Assembly: GCF_001429185.1 (NCBI RefSeq)
Contig: NZ_LMIW01000001.1
Coordinates: forward strand, 357,641-421,640
DNA: 64,000 nt
From: Terrabacter sp. Root85
GTDB taxonomy: Bacteria; Actinomycetota; Actinomycetes; Actinomycetales; Dermatophilaceae
Direction of reading: 5' to 3'
Position numbers and translations under genes: made by a program. A model generated the notes under the pieces. That model searched no databases. It worked only from the letters and a program-made list of their open reading frames with translations, and was not told where the DNA came from. Below, piece after piece: positions 55,036 to 63,953 of this stretch (position 1 is its first letter; every line of letters begins with the position of its first letter).

Positions 55036-55743
55036 TCAGGAGGCGCCGAGCAGGCGGGCCGCGGCCTCGAGGTCGCTCGGCGTCGTGACCTTGAGGGCCC
55101 GGGGGTCACCCTCGACGACGAGGACCCGCCCCCCCAGCCGCTCGACGAGCCCGGCGTCGTCGGTGGCGTCGCTCGACCCGGCGTGGGCGCGCTCGAGGAC
55201 GTCACGGCGGAAGCCCTGGGGCGTCTGCACCGCGCGCAGGCCCGAGCGGTCGGGGGTGGCGACGACGAACCCGTCGCCGTCGACCTGCTTGATCGTGTCG
55301 ACGACCGCGGTGCCGGGCACGACCGCCACGGCGCCTGCCGCGACGGCGGCGACCACCCGGTCGAAGACGTCGACCGGCGTCAGGCACCGGGCGGCGTCGT
55401 GGACGAGGACGATGTCGACGTCCCCGCCGAGCACCCGCAGACCGGCCGCGACGGAGTCGCCCCGCTCGGCCCCGCCCGGCACGACGGTCACCGGCGTCGC
55501 GGACCGGAGCTCACGGCATACGCCCTCGGCGAGCTCGTCGGCCTGCGCCCGGTGGGTGTCGGGGACGACGAGGACGACCTGGGCCACCGCGGCGCACGAC
55601 AGGACCCCCCGCAGGGCGTGCCCGAGCAGGGGCAGCCCGGCGAGGGGCACGAACGCCTTGGGCACACGTGCCCCCAGACGCGAGCCGGAGCCGGCCGCGA
55701 CGACGATGACGCCGACGCGACCGGCTCCGGTCTCGTTGTTCAG
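55036..55743 (-). CDS. ispD: 2-C-methyl-D-erythritol 4-phosphate cytidylyltransferase
   Basis: This enzyme transfers CMP to methylerythritol phosphate in the MEP pathway. The 235-residue protein shows VGVIVVAAGSGSRLGARVPKAFVPLAG (CTP site), VLVHDAARCLTP and LRAVQTPQGFRRDVL. There is no ATG, GTG or TTG at a sensible place after the carD stop. The best start is a CTG at 55743 with AGGG 7 bases before it; an alternative is a read-through or frameshift with carD, since the frame is open well into carD. It is followed by an SDR gene instead of directly by ispF. Confidence 0.9.
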   Translation of the reverse strand: MNNETGAGRVGVIVVAAGSGSRLGARVPKAFVPLAGLPLLGHALRGVLSCAAVAQVVLVVPDTHRAQADELAEGVCRELRSATPVTVVPGGAERGDSVAAGLRVLGGDVDIVLVHDAARCLTPVDVFDRVVAAVAAGAVAVVPGTAVVDTIKQVDGDGFVVATPDRSGLRAVQTPQGFRRDVLERAHAGSSDATDDAGLVERLGGRVLVVEGDPRALKVTTPSDLEAAARLLGAS

Positions 55744-55756
55744 TGTGCTGCCCTGA

Positions 55757-56239
55757 TCAGGAAGCGAGGACCTCGTCGAGGATGGTCTCTGCCTTCTCCT
55801 CGTTCGTCTTCTCCGCGAGCGCGAGCTCGGAGACGAGGATCTGGCGGGCCTTGGCGAGCATGCGCTTCTCGCCGGCCGACAGACCACGGTCCTGGTCACG
55901 ACGCCACAGGTCGCGCACGACCTCGGCGACCTTGATGACGTCACCCGACGCAAGCTTCTCGAGGTTCGCCTTGTAGCGACGCGACCAGTTGGTCGGCTCC
56001 TCGGTGTGCGGCGTGCGGAGCACCTCGAAAACGCGGTCGAGGCCTTCCTTGCCGACGACGTCGCGGACACCCACGAGGTCACAGTTCTCGGCGGGGACCT
56101 CGATCGTCAGGTCACCTTGGGCGACCTTGAGCTTGAGGTAGAGCTTGTCCTCTCCCTTGATCGTGCGTGTGTTGATCTCTTCGATGAGTGCAGCCCCGTG
56201 GTGGGGGTACACGACCGTCTCGCCGACCTTGAAAACCAT
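55757..56239 (-). CDS. carD: CarD family RNA-polymerase-binding transcription factor
   Basis: This global regulator of 160 residues stabilises open promoter complexes at rRNA and many other promoters. The N-terminal RNA-polymerase-interaction domain begins [20 protein letters not shown]. The helical DNA-binding part carries the conserved Trp in [13 protein letters not shown] and [11 protein letters not shown]-like helices, and it ends [21 protein letters not shown] site AAAGGGG precedes the ATG at 56239. The carD-ispD order is standard in actinobacteria. Confidence 0.95.
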   Translation of the reverse strand: MVFKVGETVVYPHHGAALIEEINTRTIKGEDKLYLKLKVAQGDLTIEVPAENCDLVGVRDVVGKEGLDRVFEVLRTPHTEEPTNWSRRYKANLEKLASGDVIKVAEVVRDLWRRDQDRGLSAGEKRMLAKARQILVSELALAEKTNEEKAETILDEVLAS

Positions 56240-56547
56240 CTGCTGTTTTCCCCTTTCGCGACCTCCAGATTATCACGAAGCTGTGCACATCGCGATCTCA
56301 GGATCCGGCATCTGTGCAGGTCAGAGCCACAGTCGAGGCCCGGGACGCGATATGTGACGTCTTGACAGAACGCCGTTCGGCATGCTTTGCGCCAGCCTCT
56401 CGGGGACGGATCAGGGCGGCCGAGGCGCCCGTCGGCGGCCGGTGGACATCGCGTCGGAGCCGCGGCCGACGTCGGCTCGGCGCGCCCGCCGAGCCGTGAC
56501 GGCGGGTGCACGGGTCCGACGAGTCGTACGCCGGTAGGCTGTCGCCC
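56240..56547. other. Divergent promoter region between carD and the lipoprotein gene
   Basis: In this 308-base gap a good -10 box for carD lies on the minus strand at 56269-56274 (GATAAT), placing the RNA start about 23 bases before the carD ATG. On the plus strand TAGGCT (56536-56541) ends about 6 bases before the lipoprotein GTG. TTGACA at 56362 has no well-placed -10 partner. I see no further gene or fold. Confidence 0.5.
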
Positions 56548-57069
56548 GTGAAGCGTCGATACCCCGCCCTGACCCCCGCGCGTCGCTCGTCCACCCGCCG
56601 GGTGTCGACGGTGCTCGCCGGTGTCGCCCTCGCCGTCGTGACGACCGGGTGCCAGGTCAACTCGCCCGTCCAGACCAACACGCCCTACGTCCCGGCCGAC
56701 GGCGTCCCCGCCGACGTGGGAGAGCTCGCCGTGCGCGACCTCGCGCTCGTCGGTGACGGCAGCGGGACGGTCGTGATCTCCGGCTCGGCCATCAACCTCG
56801 GCGAGCAGGACATGACCGTCCAGATCGCGCCCCAGGCCGACCCCAACGCCACGAGCGCGCCCAGCGGCTCGGAGGTGCAGCTCGGCCCGCGCGAGCAGGT
56901 GAACCTCGCCGGCAAGGGTCTGCAGCTGACCGACGTCAAGACCAAGCCGGGCGGCCTCGTCCCCGTCACCATCACGTCGAGCGCCGGTGGCACGACCGTC
57001 GTCAAGGTGCCCGTGCTCACGGCGAGCGGCTACTACGCCACGGTGACGCCCGCGCCCACCGGCAGCTGA
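56548..57069 (+). CDS. Small exported lipoprotein of unknown function
   Basis: This is a 173-residue lipoprotein with a basic start (VKRRYPALTPARRSSTRR), a hydrophobic core and lipobox VVTTGCQ. The mature part (VRDLALVGDGSGTVVISGSAINLGEQDMTVQI, then ending with VPVLTASGYYATVTPAPTGS) looks like an all-beta domain similar to DUF4307/SCO1-neighbour copper-chaperone-like lipoproteins of actinobacteria, but I cannot name the family with certainty. The start is GTG at 56548, probably leaderless. It is convergent with regX3. Confidence 0.78.
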   Translation: MKRRYPALTPARRSSTRRVSTVLAGVALAVVTTGCQVNSPVQTNTPYVPADGVPADVGELAVRDLALVGDGSGTVVISGSAINLGEQDMTVQIAPQADPNATSAPSGSEVQLGPREQVNLAGKGLQLTDVKTKPGGLVPVTITSSAGGTTVVKVPVLTASGYYATVTPAPTGS

Positions 57070-57147
57070 GCCCCACCGTCGGGGGCTGCTCCCGATCGTC
57101 AGACCGCAGCAGGTGTGCGGGGCACAGCCGCCGGCACACCGCTCGGC

Positions 57148-57831
57148 TCAGCCGGCCTCGAACTTGTAGCCGAGCCCGCGCACGGTGACGATGTGCACCG
57201 GGTTGGCCGGGTCGGGCTCGATCTTCGCGCGGAGGCGCTTCACGTGGACGTCGAGCGTCTTCGTGTCGCCGACGTAGTCGCTGCCCCAGACGCGGTCGAT
57301 GAGCTGCATGCGGGTCAGGACGCGACCGGAGTTGCGCAGCAGCATCTCGAGCAGCTCGAACTCCTTGAGCGGCAGCGACGCCGACCGCCCCTGGACGCTC
57401 ACGGTGTGGCGCTCGACGTCCATCCGGACCGGTCCCGACTCGAGCGTCGAGGGCAGCAGGTCCTCCGGCTCGGCGAGGCGACGCAGCACGGCCTTGACGC
57501 GCGCGAGCAGCTCACGGCTCGAGTAGGGCTTCGTGACGTAGTCGTCGGCACCGATCTCTAGGCCGACGACCTTGTCGATCTCGCTGTCCTTGGCGGTCAG
57601 CATGATGACCGGCACCGAGGAGCGCTGGCGCAGCGCGCGGCACACGTCGACCCCCGAGAGGCCGGGCAGCATGAGGTCGAGCAGGACGAGGTCGGCCCCG
57701 TTCTTGTCGAACTCGGCCAGGCCGTCGGGCCCGGTCTCGGCCACGGCGACGTCGTAGCCCTCCTTCTTCAACAGGTAGGACAACGGGTCGGAGAACGACA
57801 CCTCGTCCTCGACGATGAGAATGCGACTCAC
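57148..57831 (-). CDS. regX3: OmpR/PhoB-family response regulator RegX3
   Basis: This is a 227-residue DNA-binding regulator of phosphate and stress responses. The receiver domain has ILIVEDEVSFSD, phospho-acceptor Asp in LLDLMLPGLSG and Lys in VTKPYSSREL. A winged-helix output domain follows (LPLKEFELLEMLLRNSGRVLTR, then the recognition helix TKTLDVHVKRLRAKIEPDP). It is paired with the SenX3-type kinase encoded upstream on the same strand, 62 bases away. Its likely targets include phoU, whose promoter region carries a PHO-box-like repeat. Confidence 0.93.
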   Translation of the reverse strand: MSRILIVEDEVSFSDPLSYLLKKEGYDVAVAETGPDGLAEFDKNGADLVLLDLMLPGLSGVDVCRALRQRSSVPVIMLTAKDSEIDKVVGLEIGADDYVTKPYSSRELLARVKAVLRRLAEPEDLLPSTLESGPVRMDVERHTVSVQGRSASLPLKEFELLEMLLRNSGRVLTRMQLIDRVWGSDYVGDTKTLDVHVKRLRAKIEPDPANPVHIVTVRGLGYKFEAG

Positions 57832-57893
57832 TACGGGCCTCTCGGGGTCGGGCAGCGTGGGGCTGGTGGGCTGCTCAGGCAGTGGGGACGTGA

Positions 57894-59231
57894 CTAGGCG
57901 TTGACGGACGGGGTCGGGCCGGCGCCGCGGGACGGCTCGGCCTCAGGCGCGGCGCCGCGCCCGGCGTCGACCTCGGCCTCGGTCTGGGTCTCGGTCTGGG
58001 TCTCGGTCTGGGTCTCGGAGGGGACGTCGGGCTCGGACGGCGGGAGGGCGGCATACGTCGTCGGATCGGCGGGCGCGATCGCGGCGGAGGCGTTGGCGGC
58101 GGGCAGCTCGATGGTGAACGTCGACCCCCGACCCGGCTCGGACCACACCGACACGTTGCCGCCGTGGTTGTCGGCGACGTGCTTGACGATGGCCAGGCCC
58201 AGCCCGGTGCCGCCGGTGGCCCGCGACCGGGCCGTGTCGACGCGGTAGAAGCGCTCGAAGATGCGCTGCTGCTCGTCGGGCGCGATGCCGAGTCCCTGGT
58301 CGGTGACGGAGACGTCGATGACACCCGGGCGACCTCGACGCACCATGACGCCGACACGGGTGCCGCCGTCGGAGTAGGCGATGGCGTTGCCGACGAGGTT
58401 GCTGATGGCCGTGGTCACGAGCTCGGCGTCACCCCACACCTCACAGCCCTCGTCGATGGCCGTCACGATCTCGATGCGGTGCTCGTCGGCGATGAGTCGG
58501 CTGCGGTCGGCGGCGTCTCGCGCGCACGCACCGACGTCGATGACCGTCGGGTCCTTGATGACGTCGGCGCCCTGGAGGCGCGAGAGCTCGACGATCTCCT
58601 TGACGAGTCGCGTCAACCGCTCGGACTCGACGCTGATCCGCTTCGCGAAGCGCGCGACCGCCTCGGGGTCGTCGTGCGCGTCGAGCACGGCCTCGGCGAG
58701 CAGCGAGATGCCGCCGACCGGGGTCTTGAGCTCGTGGCTGACGTTGGCGAGGAAGTCGCGGCGGATCTCCTCGACGCGGGCCGCCTTGGAGCGGTCCTCG
58801 ACGAGGAGGAGCACGTGGTCGGCGCCGAGGGGCGCGACCCGGGCGGCGACGACGAGACGGCCGTCGCCGATGCCCTTCTGCAGGGTCAGCTCGGCCTCGC
58901 GGATGACACCGTCGCGGCGCACGGCGCGGGCGAGGTGGAGCAGCTCCGGGTGGACGAGCTCCTGGCCGCGCACCAGGCCCTGGGCGACGGCGGCGGGTGA
59001 GTTGTTGACGACCCGGTCGGACGAGTCGACGAGGATGCCGCTCGAGCGGAGCACGGCGATGACCTCACCGACGCCGGGGGGCAGCGGCGGAGCGGGCGGC
59101 GAGGGCGTCTCGGCCGCCGTCGAGCGGTCCGACAGGCGCACGGCGACCATCGCCACGCCGCCCAGGGCGAGGCCGGCGATGCCACCGAGCGTTGCCGCTG
59201 TCGTCGGGTCCACGACACTCAGCGTACGCAT
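57894..59231 (-). CDS. senX3: Phosphate-sensing histidine kinase SenX3
   Basis: This is a 445-residue membrane kinase with an N-terminal transmembrane segment (LGGIAGLALGGVAMVAV), a PAS-like domain (about residues 55-160), HisKA with the phospho-acceptor His in NVSHELKTPVGGISLL, and HATPase boxes (ISNLVGNAIAYSDGG, DQGLGIAPDEQ, GTGLGLAIVKHVADNHGG). The C-terminal tail is a low-complexity stretch with TQTE repeats encoded by 12-base tandem repeats near 57981-58018, an oddity that may vary in length. It works with RegX3 and PhoU in the phosphate response. The ATG at 59231 is chosen; a GTG slightly downstream is possible. Confidence 0.93.
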   Translation of the reverse strand: MRTLSVVDPTTAATLGGIAGLALGGVAMVAVRLSDRSTAAETPSPPAPPLPPGVGEVIAVLRSSGILVDSSDRVVNNSPAAVAQGLVRGQELVHPELLHLARAVRRDGVIREAELTLQKGIGDGRLVVAARVAPLGADHVLLLVEDRSKAARVEEIRRDFLANVSHELKTPVGGISLLAEAVLDAHDDPEAVARFAKRISVESERLTRLVKEIVELSRLQGADVIKDPTVIDVGACARDAADRSRLIADEHRIEIVTAIDEGCEVWGDAELVTTAISNLVGNAIAYSDGGTRVGVMVRRGRPGVIDVSVTDQGLGIAPDEQQRIFERFYRVDTARSRATGGTGLGLAIVKHVADNHGGNVSVWSEPGRGSTFTIELPAANASAAIAPADPTTYAALPPSEPDVPSETQTETQTETQTEAEVDAGRGAAPEAEPSRGAGPTPSVNA

Positions 59232-59286
59232 CACGCCGACAGACTCGGACCACGCGGGACACGCGCGTGCGGAGCGCGAACCCACT

Positions 59287-59319
59287 GTTCACCTTGGCGT
59301 CCCCACCCATTCACGAAGC
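59287..59319. promoter_or_regulatory. PHO-box-like direct repeat between senX3 and phoU
   Basis: Three consecutive 11-base units can be drawn: GTTCACCTTGG (59287-59297), CGTCCCCACCC and ATTCACGAAGC (59309-59319). The first and third keep the TTCAC core of actinobacterial PhoP/RegX3 direct-repeat units; the middle unit is degenerate. The site sits upstream of both divergent genes. Confidence 0.5.
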
Positions 59320-59491
59320 CCTGCCAACCTCTGCACCAGCGGGGGACGTGACACCGCGAACGTATGCCGTCCCGCGCGCGTCGCGAGTGGCAGGCTGGCT
59401 CCCGACACGGCGCCGCCGCACGTCACACCGGTGCAGACGGCAACGCACGACCACGCACGACCACGCACGACCGGCAACTGACAGGAAGACC

Positions 59492-60202
59492 ATGCGCGAC
59501 CAGTTCCACGAGGACCTCGACACGATCTCGGACCAGCTCGTCGAGCTGACCCGGCTCGCGGGGTCGGCCATCTCCCGCGCCACGACCGCGCTCCTCGACG
59601 CCGACGTCCACCTCGCGGAGTCGGTCATCGAGGCCGACCGAAAGCTCGACGACATCCGCATCGAGCTCGACGAGCTGTCGATCGACCTGCTGGCCCGCCA
59701 GCAGCCCGTGGCCACCGACCTGCGCATCGTCGTGACGGCGATGCACATGAGCTCGGACCTCGAGCGGATGGGCGACCTCGCCCGTCACGTCGCCAAGGTC
59801 GCCCGCCTGCGCACGCCCGACTCGGCGGTGCCTCCGGAGCTGCGCTCTCACATCCTGCAGATGGGCCAGGTCGCCGAGTCGATCGTCGCCAAGTGCGGGT
59901 CGATCATCGCGAGCAAGGACGTCGCTGCGGCCATCGCGCTCGAGAAGGACGACGACGCGATGGACGACCTCCACCGCGAGCTCTTCGCCGCCCTGCTCGA
60001 CGAGAACACGTCGTGGTCGCGCAGCTCGATCCTCGACCTGACGCTCGTCGGCCGGTACTACGAGCGCTTCGCCGACCACGCCGTGTCGGTCGCTCGCCGC
60101 GTCATCTACCTCGTCACGGGTGAGTACGACTCCGAGGTCAGCTACGACCACGAGGACGCCGAGGACGCCGACGTGCTCGAGGCCATCGAGCACGACGCCT
60201 GA
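59492..60202 (+). CDS. phoU: Phosphate-signalling protein PhoU
   Basis: This is a 236-residue helical-bundle protein that links the Pst phosphate transporter to the sensor kinase and keeps the regulon off when phosphate is plentiful. It contains two PhoU repeats, with the metal-binding motifs EADRKLDDIRIELDE, and MSSDLERMGDLARHVAK in the first and YYERFADHAVSVARR in the second. The acidic tail (HEDAEDADVLEAIEHDA) is typical. A site ACAGGAAGAC precedes the ATG at 59492. Three 10-base tandem units (CACGCACGAC type) lie just upstream at 59441-59472. Confidence 0.93.
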   Translation: MRDQFHEDLDTISDQLVELTRLAGSAISRATTALLDADVHLAESVIEADRKLDDIRIELDELSIDLLARQQPVATDLRIVVTAMHMSSDLERMGDLARHVAKVARLRTPDSAVPPELRSHILQMGQVAESIVAKCGSIIASKDVAAAIALEKDDDAMDDLHRELFAALLDENTSWSRSSILDLTLVGRYYERFADHAVSVARRVIYLVTGEYDSEVSYDHEDAEDADVLEAIEHDA

Positions 60203-60259
60203 CCCTGCTACAAGGCAAGCGGGGACAACCACGGCCAGCGGGCCCCGCCTACGGCGAGC

Positions 60260-61219
60260 ATGTGCGTCATGCAGCGCACCATTGCCGCCCACGCTGCGGC
60301 GCAGCTGGGCCTCGTCACACGCACCCAGGCCCTCGGGGCGGGCCTGACCGAGGCAGCGGTCAGATGGCGTGTCGAGTCCGGACGCTGGGTCGCCGTGCAG
60401 CGCGGCGTCTACTCCACGACGCCGGGCCGTGACGACTGGGAGTCGCGGGCCCTGGCCGCCCTGCTGAGGATCGGCATCCCCGCAGCCCTGTGCGGACCGA
60501 GCGCCGGTTTCCTCTGGGGACTCATCCCGCACCCGGGACCGGACATCCACGTCGCCGTCCCGGTCGACCGAAGGCCGGAGGCAACCGGAGGGATCGTCGT
60601 GACCCGGAGCCAGTACGCCTACCAACGTACCGACGAGCGTGCGTGGCCCCACCGCATCAGCCTCGACCACACGGTGTTTGACCTGGCCGCCGGCCGGCCT
60701 GTGGACCGCGCCGTCGGCCTCATCGCCAAGGCCGTCCAAACGCGCCGCACGACCCTGCGCAACCTCCGAAACGCGCTGGAGCAGCGGCCCGGCCAGGCGC
60801 ACAGGACCCTCTTGCTCGAGGTCTTGGGCGATGTCGAGGACGGGGCCGAGAGCCCCGCCGAACGTCGCTACACCCGCGACGTGGAGCAGGCGCACGGGCT
60901 CCCGTCAGCGCACCGACAGTCCGCCGGTCGCGGAGACACACGGTGCGACAACGACTACGAGCCGTTTCGCGTCAAGGTCGAGGTCGACGGCAGACTCGGT
61001 CACGCCGGCTGGGCGAACCAGCAGCGTGACGGCCGCCGGGACCGACGCAACGCCGCCGACGACTGGCTGACGGCTCGGGTCTACTGGACCGACGTCGCGG
61101 TGACGCCGTGCGAGACGGCACTCGAGCTCGAGGCGATCTTCCGCAGCCGCGGATGGTCCGGACGAGCGCGTCCATGCCGCCGTCGGGACTGCGCGGTCCG
61201 CCGGCGCATGGAGGGTTGA
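60260..61219 (+). CDS. Orphan AbiEi-antitoxin-like protein with DUF559-like C-terminus
   Basis: This is a 319-residue protein of the type annotated as AbiEi family antitoxin domain protein. The N-terminal winged helix (AAQLGLVTRTQALGAGLTEAAVRWRVESGRWVAVQRGVY) is followed by an AbiEi-like middle part (LCGPSAGFLWGL...IHVAVPVDRRPEATGG). The C-terminus (VKVEVDGRLGHAGWANQQRDGRRDRRNAADDW) resembles a Vsr/DUF559 nuclease fold. No AbiEii toxin gene lies next to it. It interrupts the usual senX3-gpmA neighbourhood. A role in DNA binding or defence is possible but unproven; such orphan genes are frequent in actinobacteria. Confidence 0.8.
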   Translation: MCVMQRTIAAHAAAQLGLVTRTQALGAGLTEAAVRWRVESGRWVAVQRGVYSTTPGRDDWESRALAALLRIGIPAALCGPSAGFLWGLIPHPGPDIHVAVPVDRRPEATGGIVVTRSQYAYQRTDERAWPHRISLDHTVFDLAAGRPVDRAVGLIAKAVQTRRTTLRNLRNALEQRPGQAHRTLLLEVLGDVEDGAESPAERRYTRDVEQAHGLPSAHRQSAGRGDTRCDNDYEPFRVKVEVDGRLGHAGWANQQRDGRRDRRNAADDWLTARVYWTDVAVTPCETALELEAIFRSRGWSGRARPCRRRDCAVRRRMEG

Positions 61220-61246
61220 CGTTGCCGGAGCAGCGCCAACCCTCCA
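61209..61246. terminator. Bidirectional hairpin between the AbiEi-like gene and gpmA
   Basis: The 10-bp arms TGGAGGGTTG (61209-61218) and CAACCCTCCA (61237-61246) flank an 18-base loop. The left arm overlaps the last codons of the AbiEi-like gene. It lies between two convergent stops. Confidence 0.65.
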
Positions 61247-61268
61247 GGCAGGCAGAGGCTTGGGCCGG

Positions 61269-62012
61269 TCAGCGGCCCTGGTTGGCGACGGCCTCCGCGG
61301 CGGCGCGAGCGGCCTCGGGGTCGAGATAGCGCCCACCCTGGGTGACGGGGCGGAACGACTCGTCGAGCTCGTAGACGAGCGGCATCCCGGTCGGGATGTT
61401 GAGGCCGGCGATGTCGTCGTCGGAGATGCCGTCGAGCGTCTTCACGAGGGCGCGCAGCGAGTTGCCGTGGGCGGCGACCATGACGGTCAGGCCGTCGGCG
61501 AGGTCGGTCTGGATCTCGTTCTCCCAGTAGGGCATCAGACGGGTCACGACGTCCTTGAGGCACTCGGTCGCGGGCATCGCGGCACCGAGGCCGGCGTAGC
61601 GCGCGTCACCATGCTGCGAGAACTCGTCGTCCTGCTCGATGGGCGGCGGCGGCACGTCGTAGGAGCGGCGCCACAGCATGAACTGCTCCTCGCCGTACTG
61701 CTCGAGGGTCTGCTTCTTGTCCTTGCCCTGGAGCGCGCCGTAGTGGCGCTCGTTGAGGCGCCAGTCACGCTTGACGGGGATCCAGTGGCGGTCCGCGGCG
61801 TCGAGCGAGAGGTTCGCGGTCGTGATGGCCCGGCGCAGGAGCGAGGTGTGCACGATGTCGGGCAGGATGCCGGCGGCCTTGAGCTGCTCGCCGGCGCGCA
61901 CGCCCTCGGCACGGCCCTTGTCGGTGAGGTCGACGTCGACCCACCCGGTGAAGAGGTTCTTGGCGTTCCAGTGGCTTTCGCCGTGGCGGACGAGGACGAG
62001 CGTGTAGGTCAT
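61269..62012 (-). CDS. gpmA: 2,3-bisphosphoglycerate-dependent phosphoglycerate mutase
   Basis: This glycolytic mutase of 247 residues interconverts 3- and 2-phosphoglycerate. The phosphohistidine motif is [10 protein letters not shown] at the N-terminus, followed by [28 protein letters not shown] and the second His in [15 protein letters not shown]. Length and motifs match bacterial dPGM. It is encoded in the conserved mshA-ybjN-gpmA neighbourhood on the same strand, separated from ybjN by 23 bases. Confidence 0.95.
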   Translation of the reverse strand: MTYTLVLVRHGESHWNAKNLFTGWVDVDLTDKGRAEGVRAGEQLKAAGILPDIVHTSLLRRAITTANLSLDAADRHWIPVKRDWRLNERHYGALQGKDKKQTLEQYGEEQFMLWRRSYDVPPPPIEQDDEFSQHGDARYAGLGAAMPATECLKDVVTRLMPYWENEIQTDLADGLTVMVAAHGNSLRALVKTLDGISDDDIAGLNIPTGMPLVYELDESFRPVTQGGRYLDPEAARAAAEAVANQGR

Positions 62013-62035
62013 GGCGCCAGCCTAGCGACGGCCGA

Positions 62036-62578
62036 TCACGCGTCCGAGCCGTCGTCCAGCAGGTGACGGAAGGCGTCGAGGTTGCGCGTCGACTCGCCGC
62101 GTGAGACCCGCCAGGCCCACTCCTTGCGCATCGAGCCGAGGAAGCCGAGCGCGAGCAGCTCGTTGAAGACGTCGTCGCTCGCCGACAGGACGATCCCGAA
62201 GAGCTGGTCGAGGTGCTCGGGCTCCACCGCGACCGTCGGCACCTCGCCACGCAGGTAGACGTCGCCGTCGGTGTCGACGGCGTAGGCGACGCCCTGCAAC
62301 CGGAGGTTCTTGCGCAGGAGGGTGCGGTAGAACGCCTCGTGGTTCTCGTCCGGGTTGCGGATGACGAAGGCGCTGACGCTCGTCGTCCGGTCGCGCAGGA
62401 GCACCGACACGACAGTCTTGAGCTTCTTCTCGCCGGGCAGGGTGACGACGTACTCCCGCGGGCGCCCACCGAGCTCCCACTCGAGCCCGACGGAGTCGAG
62501 GTATGCCGTGAGGCGGGACTCGGCGGCCGCGCCCGGTGAGTCGTCGGCCGGGGTGGTCTCCTGCGGCTCGGCGCTCAC
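62036..62578 (-). CDS. YbjN domain protein
   Basis: This is a 180-residue cytoplasmic protein of the YbjN family, which has a secretion-chaperone-like fold. [47 protein letters not shown] and [16 protein letters not shown] are the matching strands. The function is unknown. Its GTG start overlaps the stop of mshA, as in other actinobacteria where the pair is conserved (Rv0486-Rv0487 in Mycobacterium tuberculosis). Confidence 0.9.
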   Translation of the reverse strand: MSAEPQETTPADDSPGAAAESRLTAYLDSVGLEWELGGRPREYVVTLPGEKKLKTVVSVLLRDRTTSVSAFVIRNPDENHEAFYRTLLRKNLRLQGVAYAVDTDGDVYLRGEVPTVAVEPEHLDQLFGIVLSASDDVFNELLALGFLGSMRKEWAWRVSRGESTRNLDAFRHLLDDGSDA

Positions 62579-63924
62579 GGGATCACCGCCGTCGGGACGC
62601 CGACGAGGCTCTGGCCCTCGTCGATGGGCGACTCGTTGCCGCCGGCGGCCCGTTCACGGATCGCCTGCCGGTAGACCTCGAGGAGCCGGTCGGTGGTCGC
62701 TCCCCAGCCGAACTGCGCCGCGTGCGCGACCGCCGCGGAGCCCAGCGCGAGACGGCGGTCGTCGTCGCGCAGCAGGGACTCGACGGCGTCGGTCCAGTCG
62801 GGGGTCGCGTGACCGTCGACGAGGACGCCGGCGTCTCCGACGGCGGTCGGGAGGCCGCCGACGTGCGCCGCGACAACGGGGGTGCCACAGGCCTGCGCCT
62901 CGATGGCGACGAGACCGAAGGACTCCGAGTGGCTCGGCACGAGGACGAGGTCGGCGGCGCGATACCACTGCGCCAGCACCTGGCGGTCGACCGGTGACAC
63001 GAAGCGGACGACGTCGTCGATGCCGAGCGAGCGGGCCAGCTCCTCGAGCTCGTGTGGCCGGGTGAGGCCGCTGCCGCTGGGGCCGCCGAGGACGGCGACC
63101 GTGAGGCGCTCGCGGCGGGAGGGGTCGCGGCGGAGCAGCTCGCCGGCGACCCGGAGCAGCACGTCGGGTGCCTTGAGCGGCTGGATGCGCCCCACGAACA
63201 GGAGCAGCTGACCCTCGACGGGCAGGCCCAGGGCGCGCCGGGCCTCGCTGCGGTCCCCGGGGGTGAAGGTCGTCAGGTCGACGCCCGGGGGGACGACGGA
63301 CACCTTGGCCGGCGGGGCGGCATACAACTCGATGAGCTCGCGGGCCTCGTCCTCGGTGTTGGCGATGAGGCGGTCGGCCGCCTCGACGACCTGGACCTCA
63401 CCGATCTCGCGGCCGCGGGGCTCCGGCGGGTCGCCCTCGGCGAGGTGGAGGTTCTTGACGCGCGCCATCGTGTGCATCGTGTGGACGAGCGCGACGCGCC
63501 AGCGGTCGGCCGCGAGCCAGCCGACCTGACCGGAGAGCCAGTAGTGCGAGTGGACGAGGTCGTAGTGGTCCTCGGGGACCGAGAGCCCGGCCTGCATGAT
63601 GCCGGCCGAGAAGGCGCAGAGCTGGCCCGGCAGGTCCTCCTTGGCGAGGCCCTCGTAGGGGCCCGCGGTCACGTGACGCACGCGCACGCCCGGCACGAGG
63701 TCGGACTCGATCGGCGTCGCGCCGGTGGTGCGGCGGGTGAAGATGTCGACCTCGATCCCGCGCGCGGCGAGCTCCTTCGCGGTCTCGGCGACGTAGACGT
63801 TGAGGCCCCCGGCGTCACCCGTACCGGGCTGCTCGAGGGGCGAGGTGTGCACGCTGATCATCGCCACCCGTCTCGGATCGGCCGCCATCGGCATCCCTTC
63901 GTCCTGCGCGTCGTTCGTCGTCAT
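62575..63924 (-). CDS. mshA: D-inositol-3-phosphate glycosyltransferase MshA
   Basis: This GT4 enzyme performs the first committed step of mycothiol synthesis, joining N-acetylglucosamine from UDP-GlcNAc to inositol-3-phosphate. The 449-residue protein has the acceptor region [38 protein letters not shown] and [12 protein letters not shown]. The donor domain carries [17 protein letters not shown] and the catalytic [22 protein letters not shown]. The ATG at 63924 has GAGGAAG upstream and is preferred over 63945. The stop overlaps the ybjN start (GTGA). Confidence 0.95.
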   Translation of the reverse strand: MTTNDAQDEGMPMAADPRRVAMISVHTSPLEQPGTGDAGGLNVYVAETAKELAARGIEVDIFTRRTTGATPIESDLVPGVRVRHVTAGPYEGLAKEDLPGQLCAFSAGIMQAGLSVPEDHYDLVHSHYWLSGQVGWLAADRWRVALVHTMHTMARVKNLHLAEGDPPEPRGREIGEVQVVEAADRLIANTEDEARELIELYAAPPAKVSVVPPGVDLTTFTPGDRSEARRALGLPVEGQLLLFVGRIQPLKAPDVLLRVAGELLRRDPSRRERLTVAVLGGPSGSGLTRPHELEELARSLGIDDVVRFVSPVDRQVLAQWYRAADLVLVPSHSESFGLVAIEAQACGTPVVAAHVGGLPTAVGDAGVLVDGHATPDWTDAVESLLRDDDRRLALGSAAVAHAAQFGWGATTDRLLEVYRQAIRERAAGGNESPIDEGQSLVGVPTAVIP

Positions 63925-63953
63925 GGTCTTCCTCGACTCAACCACACGCGCGA

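Noticed and set aside
59441-59472. Three tandem 10-base units (CACGCACGAC type) considered as a CRISPR or operator array
   Set aside because: The units are directly adjacent with no spacers and too few; they look like a simple slippage repeat.
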